Below are positions 44,466 through 56,084 of a DNA stretch of 64,000 nt, in pieces; position 1 is the stretch's first letter; each line of letters begins with the position of its first letter. The notes under the pieces are model-generated. The model was given only the letters and a program-made list of their open reading frames with translations. It was not told where the DNA came from and searched no databases. The stretch is from Ariolimax columbianus. Lineage: Eukaryota > Mollusca > Gastropoda > Stylommatophora > Arionidae. Location of the stretch: assembly GCA_036924085.1 (NCBI GenBank), contig JAVGWX010000003.1, positions 115,044,764-115,108,763 of the forward strand, read 5' to 3'. The translations under genes were made by a program, and so were the position numbers.

Positions 44466-44590
44466 CTGTTCCCTTTACAAGGTTGTTCCCTTTACAAGGA
44501 TGTTACCTTTACAAGGTTGTTCCCTTTACAAACCTGTTACCTTTACATGGTTGTTCCCTTTACAAGCATGTTACCTTTACAAGCTTCGTA
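44466..44590. repeat. 16-18 bp minisatellite, seven units
   Basis: Units TTCCCTTTACAAGGTTG and TTACCTTTACAAGCATG alternate. Confidence 0.88.
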
Positions 44591-44794
44591 CTACTAGCTT
44601 GCCCAGGTAAAGACATTATAGCTTTTATGACGTAGATTGGATACTTCCTGTCAACGCTACCTTCATTTTCTAAAGATAAACCTGGTTCCAATTTATAGCT
44701 ATGTCAAATGGGGCGTGTCTAACATGAGGATTTAACATGCTACATTTGACGTGAGGAGGAAACAATCTACAACACTAGTGTTCAGACCCTTTCC

Positions 44795-46005
44795 ACGGTA
44801 TGCTGCATAAGACACTTTCCCCAACATGTGGTATAAGACACTTTCCCCAACATGTGGTATAAGACACTTTACCCGACACGGGGTATAAGACACTTTCCCC
44901 GACATGTGGTATAAGACATTTTGTCAGACATGTGGTATAAGACACTTTACCCGACACGGGGTATAAGACACTTTCCCCAACATGGGGTATAAGACACTTT
45001 CCCTGACATGTGGTATAAGACACTTTCCCCGACATGTGGTATAAAACAGTTCCCCCGACAAGTGGTATAAGACACTTTCCCCGACATGTGGTATAAGACA
45101 CTTTCCCCAACATGGGGAATAAGACACTTTCTCTGACATGTGGTATAAGACACTTTTCCCAACATGTGGTATAAAACACTTTTCCCAACATGTGGTATCA
45201 GACACTTTGCCCGACATGTGGTATAAGACACTTTCTCCAACATGTGGTATCAGACACTTTTCCTGACATGTGGTACCAGACACTTTCTCTGACATGTGGT
45301 ATAAGACACTTTTCCCAATATGTGGTATCAGACACTTTCCCCAACATGTGGTATAAGACACTTTCCCCGACATGTGGTATAAGACACTTTCTCTGACATG
45401 TGGTATAAGACACTTTTCCCCAACATGTGCTATACAACACTTTTCCCAACATGTGGTATCAGACACTTTGCCCGACATGGGGTATAAGACACTTTCTCCA
45501 ACATGTGGTATCAGACACTTTCTCCAACATGTGGTATCAGACACTTTCTGTGACATGTGGCATAAGACACTTTTTCCGACGTGTGGTATCAGACACTTTC
45601 TGTGACATGTAGTATCAGACACTTTCTCCCACATCTGGTATCAGACACTTTCTCCCACATCTGGTATCAGACACTTTCTCCCACATCTGGTATCAGACAA
45701 ATTCTCTGACATGTAGTATCAGACACTTTCTCCCACATCTGGTATCAGACACTTTCCCCGACATGTGGTATAAGACACTTTCTCCCACATCTGGTATCAG
45801 ACACTTTCTTCCACATCTGGTATCAGAAACTTTCTCCCACATCTGTTATCAGAAACTTTCTCCCACATCTGGTATCAGACACTTTCTCCGACATGTGATA
45901 TCAGACACTTTCTCCCACATCTGGTATCAGACACTTTCTCCCACATCTGGTATCAGACACTTTCTCTGACATGTAGTATCAGACACTTTCTCTGACATGT
46001 GGAAG
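44795..46005. repeat. 26-bp minisatellite, about 46 units
   Basis: Units GACATGTGGTATAAGACACT plus TTCCCC. The right third changes to CACATCTGGTATCAGACACT plus TTCTCC, a distinct subfamily, with occasional units of the first type mixed in. The long frames on both strands come from the array. Confidence 0.93.
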
Positions 46006-46331
46006 AAGCTAGCGCCCACCCCCCTAAGATTGAGCTAGTGTATGTATGTGCTGATGTTCAACATATTCAATAATGTATTCACAGGGTTGTGTGCCACTAG
46101 AGAGGGTGTAGTCGCCATGGTCAGCAACAGATGATGTTCTGCGGATGCACGTCTGGTGTATGTGAGTATAATTTCAAATATGATCAAGTCATCTCCTTTT
46201 TTTCATTTGCCATTTTCCCAAGTGTGGTATGCGTTGTACTGCGTTTTACGCCTAATGGTCCAGTATATTCGACTCCAGGACCCAATTTAACAATCGAGTT
46301 ACTTCGAATAGGGGTATGACCTTGCCTTAAG
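46006..46331. other. unassigned; diverged SINE core at about 46225-46285
   Basis: GCGTTGTACTGCGTTTTACG followed by CCTAATGGTCCAGTATATTCGACT follows the order of the SINE-A body (GCGTTACACTGTGG, CCTGTCGGCCCAGTGCATCC), suggesting an old SINE-A relative. Confidence 0.4.
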
Positions 46332-46737
46332 AATCGGGATGTGACAAGTTTAGATTGTGAGACGTGGTACAAATCGGAATGTGACAAGTTTGGATTGTGA
46401 GACGTGGTACAAATCGGAATGTGACAAGTTTGGATTGTGAGACGTGGTACAAATCGGAATGTGACAAGTTTGGATTGTGAGACGTGGTACAAATCGGAAT
46501 GTGACAAGTTTGGATTGTGAGACGTGGTACAGATCGGAATGTGACAAGTTTGGATTGTGAGACGCGGTACAAATCGGAATGTGACAAGTTGGGATTGTGA
46601 GACGTGGTACAAATCGGAATGTGACAAGTTTGGATTGTGAGACGTGGTACAAATCGGAATGTGACAAGTTTGGATTGTGAGACGTGGTACAAATCGGAAT
46701 GTGACAAGTTTGGATTGTGAGACGTGGTACAAATCAC
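46332..46737. repeat. 40-bp minisatellite, ten nearly identical units
   Basis: GTGACAAGTTTGGATTGTGA plus GACGTGGTACAAATCGGAAT repeated ten times with only isolated differences. The most homogeneous array in the window, so probably the most recently expanded. Confidence 0.95.
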
Positions 46738-46764
46738 TTTGCCGCAAAGCCTGTTTCTCTCACC

Positions 46765-46765
<1 letters not shown>

Positions 46766-46822
<57 letters not shown>
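46766..46822. repeat. (CT)n microsatellite
   Basis: About 27 CT dinucleotides directly beside the 40-bp array. Confidence 0.95.
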
Positions 46823-46824
<2 letters not shown>

Positions 46825-46859
46825 CATTATATTATCCTATTAGGAGATGTGTCCCGTCA

Positions 46860-47310
46860 GAAGACGAAAAGACAAAAGCAGGTTTGGGATCAAATACCTT
46901 TTTTCGGATATCCAGAATGGTAGCGACTGATATTATGGCAAAGTTTCAAACAGGCTATACAATTTAGAATCCATAAACTTGAACCACATCGAAAAATGGC
47001 GTCAAAAATATGGTGAGCAATGGATGAAGATCAAAGAAAAACTTGCGACAGGACCTATATTGTCATACCTTGTGTGGAGAGCTCTAAACAGATGAAGAAC
47101 TGGTATGTCCAGGTGTAGATCGAACTTGGCAAAATAGGGATATGTAGACGAATATTTCTGCAAATGTGGAGTGATTCAAGACCACGGCTACGCAAGGACC
47201 ATGTACTTAGGCAAATCTTATGGTAGCGGGCGAAATAACTTACGTGGCGGCTGATTGTTGGCCCAATACCTTATGAGGTTGCCGGACACAGAAATTTAAT
47301 AAGTAGTGCA
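46860..47310 (+). pseudogene. LINE C-terminal remnant (zinc-knuckle region)
   Basis: Plus-strand reading gives SYLVWRALNR-x-RTGMSRCRSN followed by LAK-x-GYVDEYFCKCGVIQD and, further on, AQYLMRLPDTEI. The pattern W-x-x-L-N-R-x-R-T-G-x-x-R-C then a C-x-C pair is the usual closing region of several RNase H-bearing non-LTR retrotransposons in invertebrates. It differs from the 27-kb LINE. Stops are present (one between LNR and RTG). Upstream sequence from about 46860 is too diverged to place. Confidence 0.52.
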
Positions 47311-47694
47311 ATTCTTATATAGCGCTTGTTCTAAGTAAGCTTCTACCTCTTCAATATTCACGAGAAAATAAACGCATGTATTTCTCCCATAAACTTGGAG
47401 TTGTCTGAAGTTTATTTGTTGCTTTACAGTTCGTCCTTTAGGAGAGTTGGGAAAGGTTATGTTATCACTATGATGGTCTATTGAAGGTGGCAGGCTTGGA
47501 GAAGATGTTTTGCTTGAGTTATTTTTGGTTTAATAACTCGGCTTGCTAGTATAGTTCTAGCCCATACATATTATGTTGCTATAAGTGCTGTAATATAGCT
47601 AGGTGCCAGGTTCTAAGACTCACATCACCCTGAGGCTGCATGACGACACGATAATGGTCCAAGGACAGAATCAGGTCACTAAATCCGTCGGAAG
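47311..47694. other. unassigned sequence
   Basis: Nothing recognised. Confidence 0.4.
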
Positions 47695-48320
47695 ACGTCA
47701 AGAAGATTGATAAAGAACGATGAAATTATTATATTAGAACAATGAAATTATTATATTAGAACAACGAAACTATTATATTAGAACAATGAAATTATTAAAT
47801 TCGACAAAGTGTTCAATGGAAGAGACGGAATGGACAAGAATGGCATAATGTCAGTATATTTGACGAATGATCGAATGACAAAGAAAAGCAATTGACTAAG
47901 AGGGGGATGAATAGTCGAATAGAAGAACTTTAACGGCCCAAGGACGACATGATACCATTTTATTAGACGAATTGGTCGCTTGAAAGGAAGGTAATCGACC
48001 AAATATGGAATGAAGTCATTTATAATAAATGAATTGACGCATGGATTCATGTTGATGGCTAAAACGACGGAATTCAGTGATTATATTAGATGAATGGTTA
48101 AAACTAGAGGAAGATAATGGACAAAAAGAGTAGCATGATGCCTTTATATTAGACGAATGGTCGAATGAAACAATTTAATGGACCAAGGGTGGCATGATGT
48201 CTTTATATTAGACGTATGGTCGAATGAAACAAGTTAATGGACCAAGGATGGCATGATGCATTTATATTAGACGAATGGTCGAATGAAACAAGTTAATGGA
48301 CCAACAGTGGCATGAAAACA
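47695..48320. repeat. 22-bp then about 57-bp minisatellite
   Basis: Four units of AACAATGAAATTATTATATT (plus AG) at 47710-47790 lead into a degenerate longer-period array whose last four units (48080-48310: TATTAGACGAATGGTCGAAT, GAAACAAGTTAATGGACCAA) are well conserved. Confidence 0.82.
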
Positions 48321-48595
48321 ATTAATATCACATTATTACCTCGCCACAGAACAAAGCTTTATGCAGACTTGATGAAGACCAAAATTATTAAACGTAATTC
48401 TTCGTAGCGTTACCTTCTGTTTAACTGTTAACCAGTATTTGAATTTTCTAACATGTGTTAGTACGTTTTCTTGATATCTTACTCACATTTAATTACTTTA
48501 ATCATTGCCATTGTTAATCTTTTGAGAAGTGTTTGTAATTTCTAAGTTACATTTCAATGCCCTTCTTCTGCAACTTTTGTTGTTATTCATTGCAC

Positions 48596-48950
48596 GGGAT
48601 CAAGATGCTGAGCAGCACATGAGCTGCAGTGGTCAGCGACCCTTAGCTGACTGCTAGCGTCAGGGCCAGCGAAACAGAGCTGCCAAGACCCTTCGACACC
48701 TCCACGCGGTGATCCTGGATAACAAGCTGCAGCAGGGCAGACTGTCTAAGGAGAAGGGATCGAAGAGGGAATGCTAACCCGGTACTCAAAAAATGCTTGC
48801 TGAAGTCGGATGTGTTGAACCGAAAGGTGCAAATATCGCAGTCAAGTTGTAAACTACGACACAACGCATTCCATTCTCTGGACTACATTCTGTTACTTAA
48901 GACCTTTTAGGGTTTGGTAGCGGGAGATTGAGAACGAACGAAGCCAAGCC
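48596..48950 (+). mobile_element. SINE-B copy, plus strand, perfect TSD
   Basis: The only full SINE-B in plus orientation: head GGGATCAAGATGCTGAGCAG, core TGCTGAAGTCGGATGTGTTG, 3' end GAACGAACGAAGCCAAGCC. ATTCATTGCAC at 48585-48595 and 48951-48961 is an 11-bp target duplication. This copy best defines both ends of the family. Confidence 0.93.
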
Positions 48951-48961
48951 ATTCATTGCAC

Positions 48962-49296
48962 AAAGTGGTGGCAATCACGTTGATGGCCACAGGGTAATAA
49001 TTAGCAGACTACATATAGCTCGCTGGCCGCGTCATGAGATCCTGCTTAAGTATATTCGTTTTGTTGTATGCATTGTTTCTTGATTCGCTTGGTAATTTAA
49101 ACAAATATATATCAACATTGATATGGGCTGGTCTTAATCTCTGGAAGTCCTTCTGACCGTATTGCTTGTTCTTGTATTAAATCCTTCTGTCCTACCCATT
49201 GATCTTTCGTGACATCATTGTGATTGAACTCCTTGATTTTGTATTAAATGACTCTGACTGTATCCCTTGTTATTTGATGAAATTAGTCTTCTGCTT
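48962..49296. other. unassigned sequence
   Basis: Nothing recognised. Confidence 0.4.
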
Positions 49297-49590
49297 GGCC
49301 GTTTGTCCTGAAAAGAACGTGTGTGACGTTCTGTCGAAGTTTACAGCGAGGCTGCGATATATGCGCCTTTTGGCCTGGCACATTCGGTTTAAGCACGGCA
49401 TTTTTGGGACCGGGTTTGCCTTCCTTCTTCCATCCATAAACTCTTAGCCAGTCTGCATGGTTACAGTCTGTTTCAAGAGCCACTACATGGAGAGGGAAAA
49501 TGGTTTTGGTCAGTTTTGGGGCACTTACCCTGATTCAAGTACACTGCTAGTATTTTCTTGTTATTTTCAGCTCATTCATTGCTGCAGCTT
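49297..49590 (-). mobile_element. SINE-B-like element, old subfamily
   Basis: GAAAAGAACGTGTGTGACGT, GTCGAAGTTTACAGCGAGGC, TGCGCCTTTTGGCCTGGCAC and CAGCTCATTCATTGCTGCAG keep the SINE-B block order with a different 3' start. The same variant occurs at 62835. A C-rich run follows at 49590-49615. Confidence 0.68.
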
Positions 49591-49829
49591 CCCCCCCCCC
49601 CCCCCTCCCCCACCCCCCTCGAGAACTCACCCCGAATGTACTTCTCAACTGTTGATGAAATCTTTCTTGCTGTATTGCTTAATCTTTCATGGAATCCTTC
49701 TGACCAAAGAATATGTTCTTTGATTATGTCTTTCTGATGGACCGACCTGATGTTCGATAAAGTGCTGCTGATATACCTCTAGGTCTATGATGAAGTAGTT
49801 TAGATCGTGCCCGATGATCTTTGATTAAA

Positions 49830-50585
49830 TTCTTCAAATGAAAGTGCTTGATCTTTGATGAATTCCTTTTTGACTGTCTTGCTTGATCTTTGATTAAATC
49901 CTTCAAATGAAATCGCTTGATCTTCGATTAAATCCTTCAAATGAAATCGCTTGATCTTTGATTAAATCCTTCAAATGAAATCGCTTGGTCTGATTAAATC
50001 CTTCAAATGAAATCGCTTGGTCTTTGATTAAATCCTTCAAATAAAATCGCTTGATCTTTGATTAAATCTTTCAAATGAAATCGCTTGATCTTTGATTAAA
50101 TCCTTCAAATGAAATCGCTTGGTCTTTGATTAAATCCTTCAAATGAAATCGCTTGATCTGTGATTAAATCCTTCAAATGAAATCGCTTGATCTTTGATTA
50201 AATCCTTCAAATGAAATCGCCTTGTCTTTGATTAAATCCTTCAAATGAAATTGCTTGATCTTAGATTTAATCCTTCAAATGAAATCGTTTGATCTTTGAT
50301 TAAATCCTTCGGATGAAATCGCTTGGTCTTTGATTAAATCCGTCAAATGAAATTGCTTGATCTTAGATTTAATCCTTCAAATGAAATCGCTTGATCTTTG
50401 ATTAAATCTTTCAAATGAAATCGCTTGATCTTTGATTTAATCCTTCAAATGAAATCGCTTGATCTTTGATGAAATCCTTGAAATGAAATCGCTTGATCTT
50501 TGATTAAATCTTTTAAACAAAATCGTTTGATCTTTGATTAAATCTTTCCAACGGAATCGCTTGATCTTTGATGAAATCCACCTGA
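49830..50585. repeat. 34-bp minisatellite, about 22 units
   Basis: Units GATCTTTGATTAAATCCTTC plus AAATGAAATCGCTT. Edge units diverge (TTTCCAACGGAATCGC). Confidence 0.93.
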
Positions 50586-51332
50586 CCGCACGGCTGTAGT
50601 TCTGCAACTATAGAGCTAGTCTTGACCTTTGTTTATATGATTTACAAGTGAAGCAGTTTCACAGCACATACCAGACAAAATAGTACTGAACAAATGGCTT
50701 GGGTGAGAGGCGCACACTGGAAGGTGAGGGGAGGGGGGGGGGAGTTATCTGAAATTTGTTTTTTTTAATGGTAAATTAGTTTTTCCCGTATCAGACAGTC
50801 GTCGGGGAAGATGTGTTTAGAACTTCATTGACCCAATTATCAGTTCGTTGTGAGTTTGATGTATCATTTCCGTTTCTCGGGGGCTTACTTTCCTTAAGTG
50901 TACTCCAGGCACCAATTAACCGCTTCGCAGACGGGAAAGTGCCTTTACCTGGCAGCGAACTTTTTTCTTTGCTGCGAGAGACAGAATGTCTAGCAACTCG
51001 TCCTCTCGAACAATCTGAACACACTAGACTTACAGAAAAGCTCTCTTTAAGTTAATGTTGTGCCAATGTCCGAACAGATGCCGTCTCATGATCGAGGCCT
51101 GAGCTCCCATAAGCTGTCTGATTCACCATCTCCGGTGCTCGACCACTCAACTTGTTTAACCAGAGCTGGCCCTGTTTAATGGAGGAATCAATGATAATTT
51201 GATAATGGTATTTCTTGTCTAGTTATCCTAGTTGCCATGGAGATTTGAGTGTCGAGTGCCGTGGATAGTCGTCTGCATTCCAAACGTATTTGTTGGTTAT
51301 TTTGATGAACCTCGAAAGAAGAAAGTTGATTT
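50586..51332. other. unassigned; 80-residue frame at 50813-51055
   Basis: The frame (MFRTSLTQLSV... region with a Ser/Leu/Arg mixture) has no recognised domain. A G-rich run lies near 50728. Confidence 0.4.
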
Positions 51333-51343
51333 CAGTTTCTTTT

Positions 51344-51698
51344 GGCTTGGCTTCGTTCATTCTCAATCCTCCCCTACCAAACACTGAAAGGGCTTAAGTA
51401 GCAGAATGCAGTCCAGAGAACGGAATACGTTGTGTCATAGTTTACAGCTTGACTGAGATATTTGCACCTTTCGGTCCAACACATCCGACTTCAGCAAGCA
51501 TTTTTGGAGTACCGGATTAGCATTCCCTCTTCGATCTCTTCTCCTTAGCCAGTCTGCCCTGCTGCAGCCTGTTATCCAGGATCACCACGTGGAGGTGTAG
51601 AAGGGTCTTGGCAGGTTTTGTTCGCTGGCCCTGACGTTAGCAGTCAGCTATGAGTCTCTGACCACTGCAGCTCATGCGCTGCTCAGCATCTTGATCCC
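51344..51698 (-). mobile_element. SINE-B copy, (AAGCC)n tail, perfect TSD
   Basis: Full-length. CAGTTTCTTTT at 51333-51343 and 51699-51709 is an 11-bp target duplication. Confidence 0.92.
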
Positions 51699-51709
51699 CA
51701 GTTTCTTTT

Positions 51710-52380
51710 AACTTAATTGTGAATTATGAATCTCCTCCCCCCTTCTCTCTCTATCTCTCTGTCTCTACTCTCTCTTTATATCGCCCTCTCTCTCTATTCT
51801 TTATTTCGCTGTAACTCTCGTCCATTGTCTCCTCCCCACCCCCTTACCAGCCATACCATCTTTGGTAGCACCCGTCTCCTCACCCTAACTCTACTCAATT
51901 TGAAAGTAATGAACACTGTATGAGGACAACTAGAATTTGCTCGCATCCAGACACAATTGGTCGCATCTAGACAGTCAGAATTTGGTCGCATAAAGACAGT
52001 GATAATTTGGTCTCAGCTGGAGTGAGAATGTGTGTCGCTTCTAGACGGTGAGATTGTAGTCACATCAAGACAGTGAGAATTTGGTCTCAGCTGGAGGGAG
52101 AGAATTTGGGTCGCAACTAGATCAAAGGAGACCAAAGTTATTGCAAGCTGTTGCAAAAAAGGTTACCAATACACTGCATTTCAGATTCTGAATTGGTATT
52201 GAGAGCGCAGCCAACGGCAAAGAGAAGTTTACAAATTGTCTCGATTTGTACTTTTGTTCTTTCCTGCATTCTTCTCAGATTAAAGAACTAACAGCCTGGG
52301 CAATAGCAGACTGTGACTCCAATATCACTGCATTTAAATGAATCCGTCATCCGTCTAGAAAATTAACAGACTAACGAACA
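51710..52380. other. unassigned; weak 35-40 bp repeat near 51920-52110
   Basis: CT-rich stretch at 51740-51810, then a few degenerate units with CAGTGAGAATTTGGTCTCAG. No gene recognised. Confidence 0.45.
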
Positions 52381-52384
52381 GGTC

Positions 52385-52612
52385 TTTGTCAATGAAAGAC
52401 AGAGAGAGAGAGACAGAGAGAGAAAGAGAAAGAAAGAGAGAGAGAGAGGCAGACAGACAAACGGGCAGGTAGGGCATGCAGACAGACATACTGACAGACA
52501 TACAGGCAGGCATGCAGACATACAGGCATGTATGTACATACATACATACATACATACATGCATACCGGCAAGCAGACAAAGACAGGTAGACAGAAAGTGA
52601 GTAGTGCACGGT
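52385..52612. repeat. (GA)n and (CAGACATA)n low-complexity block
   Basis: GAGAGACAGAGAGAG sequence passes into CAGACAGACATACAGGCAGG and CATACATACATACATA. Confidence 0.9.
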
Positions 52613-53039
52613 TATATAGAACCAATATTGTTTTATGGAAGTCAGTCCTCAACAATACAAAGCGACAAACAATTAGCAAAACCACTGACGGCGATATACA
52701 TGGGGTTCCCAAGTTCCTAAGATGAATGTTTCATATACACTGGACAACTTAAAACCCAAGAAAGAGATATTACGCGAACATAAATCAAGAGAACAGAGCT
52801 AACGAAAATAAAGAAGACATACATTCGTCATCGGTCACATACTTAGGCAGGAAAATCTAGAAAATCTGGTGCAACGAAAACGATCGACGGCAAGAGAAGT
52901 AGAGGAAGTACAAAGAAAAACAATCTGTTCTGACATGAAAGGCGTGATGGAATAATAGTGAAAATCTGAAGAGCCGAAATACACAATGGACTGATGGTTT
53001 TGGAAGAAATTGCTTGTAAACGCCGCCTGACACAACAAT

Positions 53040-53700
53040 TGTTGGCGATGATATTCAAATGACATACTCAGCCACAGAATAGACTCACATATATAAAGAC
53101 GAGCCAGCATTGATGGCTATGAAAAAATGGAAAAGGAGTGCGTGTGTGTGTGTGTGTGGGGGGGGGGGGGGGTGTTAGGCATTTGCATAAAATCAAATCA
53201 TGGAACAGAAATCAAATCTCAGTAGCCACTTGGAAAATCGAAACAGCGTCGGGTCTGAGTCAAAGACACTAAAAACAGATACAATAACTATTGTAGAAAA
53301 CAGCGCATGCCAGAGGCAATACGATTTTATTTTAACATTTCTTATTAATCATAATAGCCCGCAGAAACTATAAACGAACATAACAGCCTGTCAGATGCAC
53401 TCACAGAGACCAGCTATAAATTCAACAATGTGATAATACAGTGAACTCTACACACTCTGAAGGCGAGATAGATAAACTAGAGACGGAGAAGTCCAGAAAC
53501 TGAAGACCGGGTTACATATAAATAAATTAAGACAATTATTGAAATACACGTCATAGAAATATGGCACAGAAAACATACATAGCCTGACAAAGCAGAAAAA
53601 TATGACTCCTTGTCAAGAAAAGATCAAGTGTCAATATTCAGACTGTGAACAGACCAACGAAGACGCGTAAACCATCAGTTTCAGAAATAACATCGGACAC
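53040..53700 (+). pseudogene. decayed RNase H part of an EN-RT-RNase H LINE
   Basis: ATTCAAATGACATACTCAGC and CCACAGAATAGACTCACATA align with the 34310-34360 region of the decayed LINE at 31-35 kb (same subfamily), which there reads ATECTYMYTYGP at the RNase H start. Further down DSLSRKDQVSIFRL aligns to SLPRRNQLTIFRL at 34820 and to QLNRREQVVVFRL in the intact copies. A GT-repeat plus G16 run (53137-53172) lies within it. The sequence 52790-53040 just upstream (a GHILRQENLENL-like reading) looks more like an RTE C-terminus, so the join may be a mosaic. Confidence 0.58.
53137..53173. repeat. (GT)n followed by G16
   Basis: GTGTGTGTGTGTGTG passing into a G homopolymer. Confidence 0.95.
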
Positions 53701-53825
53701 GCAGGCATGCACCTCTACAAGGCCTGTTGCCCTTGTAGAGGTTCCAACTCTTGTGCGATATGGTGATAGCCGGGAAGGTGCATTGCTATGCTTAACGGGC
53801 TGCGCTCGAGCAATTATGCGTTTTT
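53695..53825 (+). mobile_element. element C 5' fragment, diverged
   Basis: TAACGGGCTGCGCTCGAGCA and TGATAGCCGGGAAGG follow the order of element C at 27145-27200. Confidence 0.5.
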
Positions 53826-53859
53826 GTTGGTTCTGTCTTGGGCACGGGTTGTCCAGTGG

Positions 53860-54235
53860 TTGTCTAACTTGTCTGTTTCAGAATCGCGAGTGTTGTGCAG
53901 CTTGAGCGAATCTTGCCACCTAGTTGTGGGTCTTTCAGGAGGTATATTTTTTGCCGCGGGTGTATCCCAGAGTGGTTGCTGTGCTTCAGCTTTCGTCTTT
54001 CCTTCGGACTACATGTCCAGCCCAGCGGTGCTGTTGTTGAAGGACATCCTTGACGCCTGACAATGCTCGGATGCCACTGTTGTGATAGACCCACGAGACG
54101 GCTCTCAGGCGAGGCATGTGTTGTCCTTTTCTGGTTCTCTGCGGTTTTTTGTCAAAGTCCAGATTTGACTTCCAAATCATAGCACTGGTACGACCACTAT
54201 GTACCAGAATAGATAGGACAAGCAACAGTAGAACA
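53860..54235 (-). pseudogene. RTE-like RT C-terminal remnant
   Basis: Minus-strand reading gives SWVYHNSGIRALSGVKDVLQ then QQHRWAGHVVRRKDES, the typical R-C-L..., V-L-x-x-A..., L-R-W-A-G-H-V-x-R-M region that closes RTE-type proteins. Cys/Arg and catalytic parts are absent. Belongs to a different copy from those at 16-530 and 15449-17700. Confidence 0.62.
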
Positions 54236-54360
54236 AGTACCCAGTTATGTCGGATCCATTAGAAAAATAGCGGAATCCTTCCCTGCCAATTTAAGGCACA
54301 AAACCGTGAGTAGACGAGAGATCCCATCGCTTATGAGGGCAATTCATGCAATTATTTTCT

Positions 54361-54720
54361 CTTCTTCTTCTTCTTCGTTCGTCTTCAGACCTCAACTTCA
54401 ATGACTCTAACGAAGGCAGCAGTCGACTCAAGGCTCTGTACGCTTCCGTACAGCTTCTCGTGGAAGGACACTGGCTGTTGCCAAATGCTATTTGAGAACG
54501 ATCAACGATGAAGAAGACAATATGTGAATGAACTTAAGGCTTCCATTAGCCGATGGTCATTACGTGGCGATTGTCACTCTGGAGACGGTCAACAAGAACA
54601 TCAGATTTCCGTGAACTGGGTCACCTAATGCTGGGGCACAACTCACACGGCTAATCGTTAGTTACCAATAAGAATCAAGTCACGGATTATATTCGATTGT
54701 GCCCAGAAACCAAACATCGA
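54361..54720 (-). pseudogene. 3' end of a second EN-RT-RNase H LINE subfamily
   Basis: From the minus strand the last residues read WQQPVSFHEKLYGSVQSL, ESTAAF and then VIEVEV-stop, aligning with MWPSPVELPDKLYGSVDSL and TAAFFEKIMVTV-stop of the main LINE. The stop is followed by AGACGAACGAAG and a (GAA)5 tail, seen as TTC repeats at 54361-54376. Upstream the frame decays (CSC-type zinc-knuckle relics near 54600). Confidence 0.68.
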
Positions 54721-55384
54721 ACTCTTTTAAGTCGAAAGCACTGTTTTTATTGATACACTTATTTTACCAAAATAAGTAATTAAAGTACTGGTGTGGAATA
54801 GTCAGCCACACACTTTCATACATTCTGATATAGACATATCTAAATAAACAAAGTCTATACTTGGTCTCCTATGGGATTCCCGATCTGATGCTATTACGTT
54901 ATCAAAAAACGAACCCGTCTACGTCATAAAGAATAACACAGAGACGCCTTAAGTGTTCTTACGGATGTTTTCATATGATTACTAACAGATAACGGGTTGT
55001 TTTTCTTGCTTGTTGACTTACCATTTTGTGGCCTACCCCCAAGCAAAATAATTGACGTAATCTTTTTCGCTAAAACGCTCTCCTTTATCTGGTTCCAGCG
55101 TTAGAAAATGATTTTGTTTAATCGAGAGACAGGCCGTCGCCCAGCCAAAATCTTAGTATTTTTTTTAGTTACTGGAACCTACTAAAACGAAATAAAATGC
55201 CCATTGACGTACTGAAGGGTAGATATGGGATATGTTTAATGTTTTATATATTCAGTTTACAAAGAAAGTAGAAACATACACCGGCTGGATGTGACGTGTT
55301 CATAGCCTACTTTTCTAGGCAATTACAGCTTTTCAGAAACGATTAACTCCATATAAACTTGTTTATTTCATTCATTTGGAAAAC
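54721..55384. other. unassigned sequence
   Basis: Nothing recognised. Confidence 0.4.
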
Positions 55385-55545
55385 CTTCTTCTTCTTCTTC
55401 TTCTTCTTCTTCTTTTTCTTCTTCTTCTTATTATTATTATTATTCTTGTTTCTCTTCCTCTTCTTCTTCTTATTTTTATGATTTCTCTCCTTTTTCTTCT
55501 TCTTCCTCTCCTTCTTCGTCTTCGTCTTCTTCTTCTCTTCAGATT
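55385..55545. repeat. TTC-rich microsatellite
   Basis: (TTC)n with TTA and CTC interruptions for 160 bp. It may be the tail of an element, as with SINE-B and the LINEs, but no body is recognisable directly next to it. Confidence 0.88.
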
Positions 55546-55754
55546 CTAACACGATGACTGTCCTTATTAACGAGGACTCAGATTAGCATTACAGAACTGA
55601 GGTCCCTGCCTCCATCTCCATTCACATACTGGAGGTTATGGTCCTGCATGCCCCGCTCCGCCCAGCAACAGCCTGACCTCTCACTCTAGTAGAGAAACCC
55701 CCAACTTGATTTCCTACTGCATATCTACGAGCCATTTGTGTATATATATATATT

Positions 55755-56015
55755 GTTTGGTTTTTTCTTTTGCGTTCGCCTTATTTCTCTATTTTCCAAG
55801 ACGGCGTGCGTTGTACTGTGGTTTTTATTTTCCGCCTGTCGGCCCAGTGCATCCGACTTTAGCATGCATTTTATGTAAGGGTCTGCTTCGTCCTGCATTT
55901 TCTAAGAGTATGTTTCCCCGGGGTAAGGGCCGATGATCGAACGGGGATCGAACTGCCAGTGATTGAATGGGGATCGAACCCAGCACCTTCTGATTGTGAC
56001 CCGTATCACTTATTG
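55755..56015 (-). mobile_element. SINE-A copy 2, diverged, inside LINE RNase H
   Basis: Same body as copy 1 (GCGTTCGCCTTATTTCTCTA, GTCGGCCCAGTGCATCCGAC, CTTCCCCGGGGT-like block), but the B box region is duplicated (GGGGATCGAAC occurs twice) and the A box is damaged. TATATAC-rich flanks on both sides (GTATATATAT left, GTATATATGA right) fit a target duplication within the RNase H DAVIYTNGS codons. Confidence 0.75.
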
Positions 56016-56084
56016 GTATATATGACGGCATCACTCTCAAGAATGTTAGCACGATCAGCTGGTTAACCACGTCATTCTTTCTCG

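Noticed and set aside
44924..45634. 236-residue Cys-rich repeat protein on the minus strand
   Set aside because: Product of the 26-bp array. 26 is not divisible by three and similar peptides appear in several frames and on the plus strand.
46184..46827. Repeat proteins of 187 and 166 residues (SHNPNLSHSDLYHV type)
   Set aside because: Product of the 40-bp array; the same peptides appear in three frames.
54361..54376. Isolated TTC microsatellite
   Set aside because: It is the tail of a LINE subfamily copy and is annotated with it.
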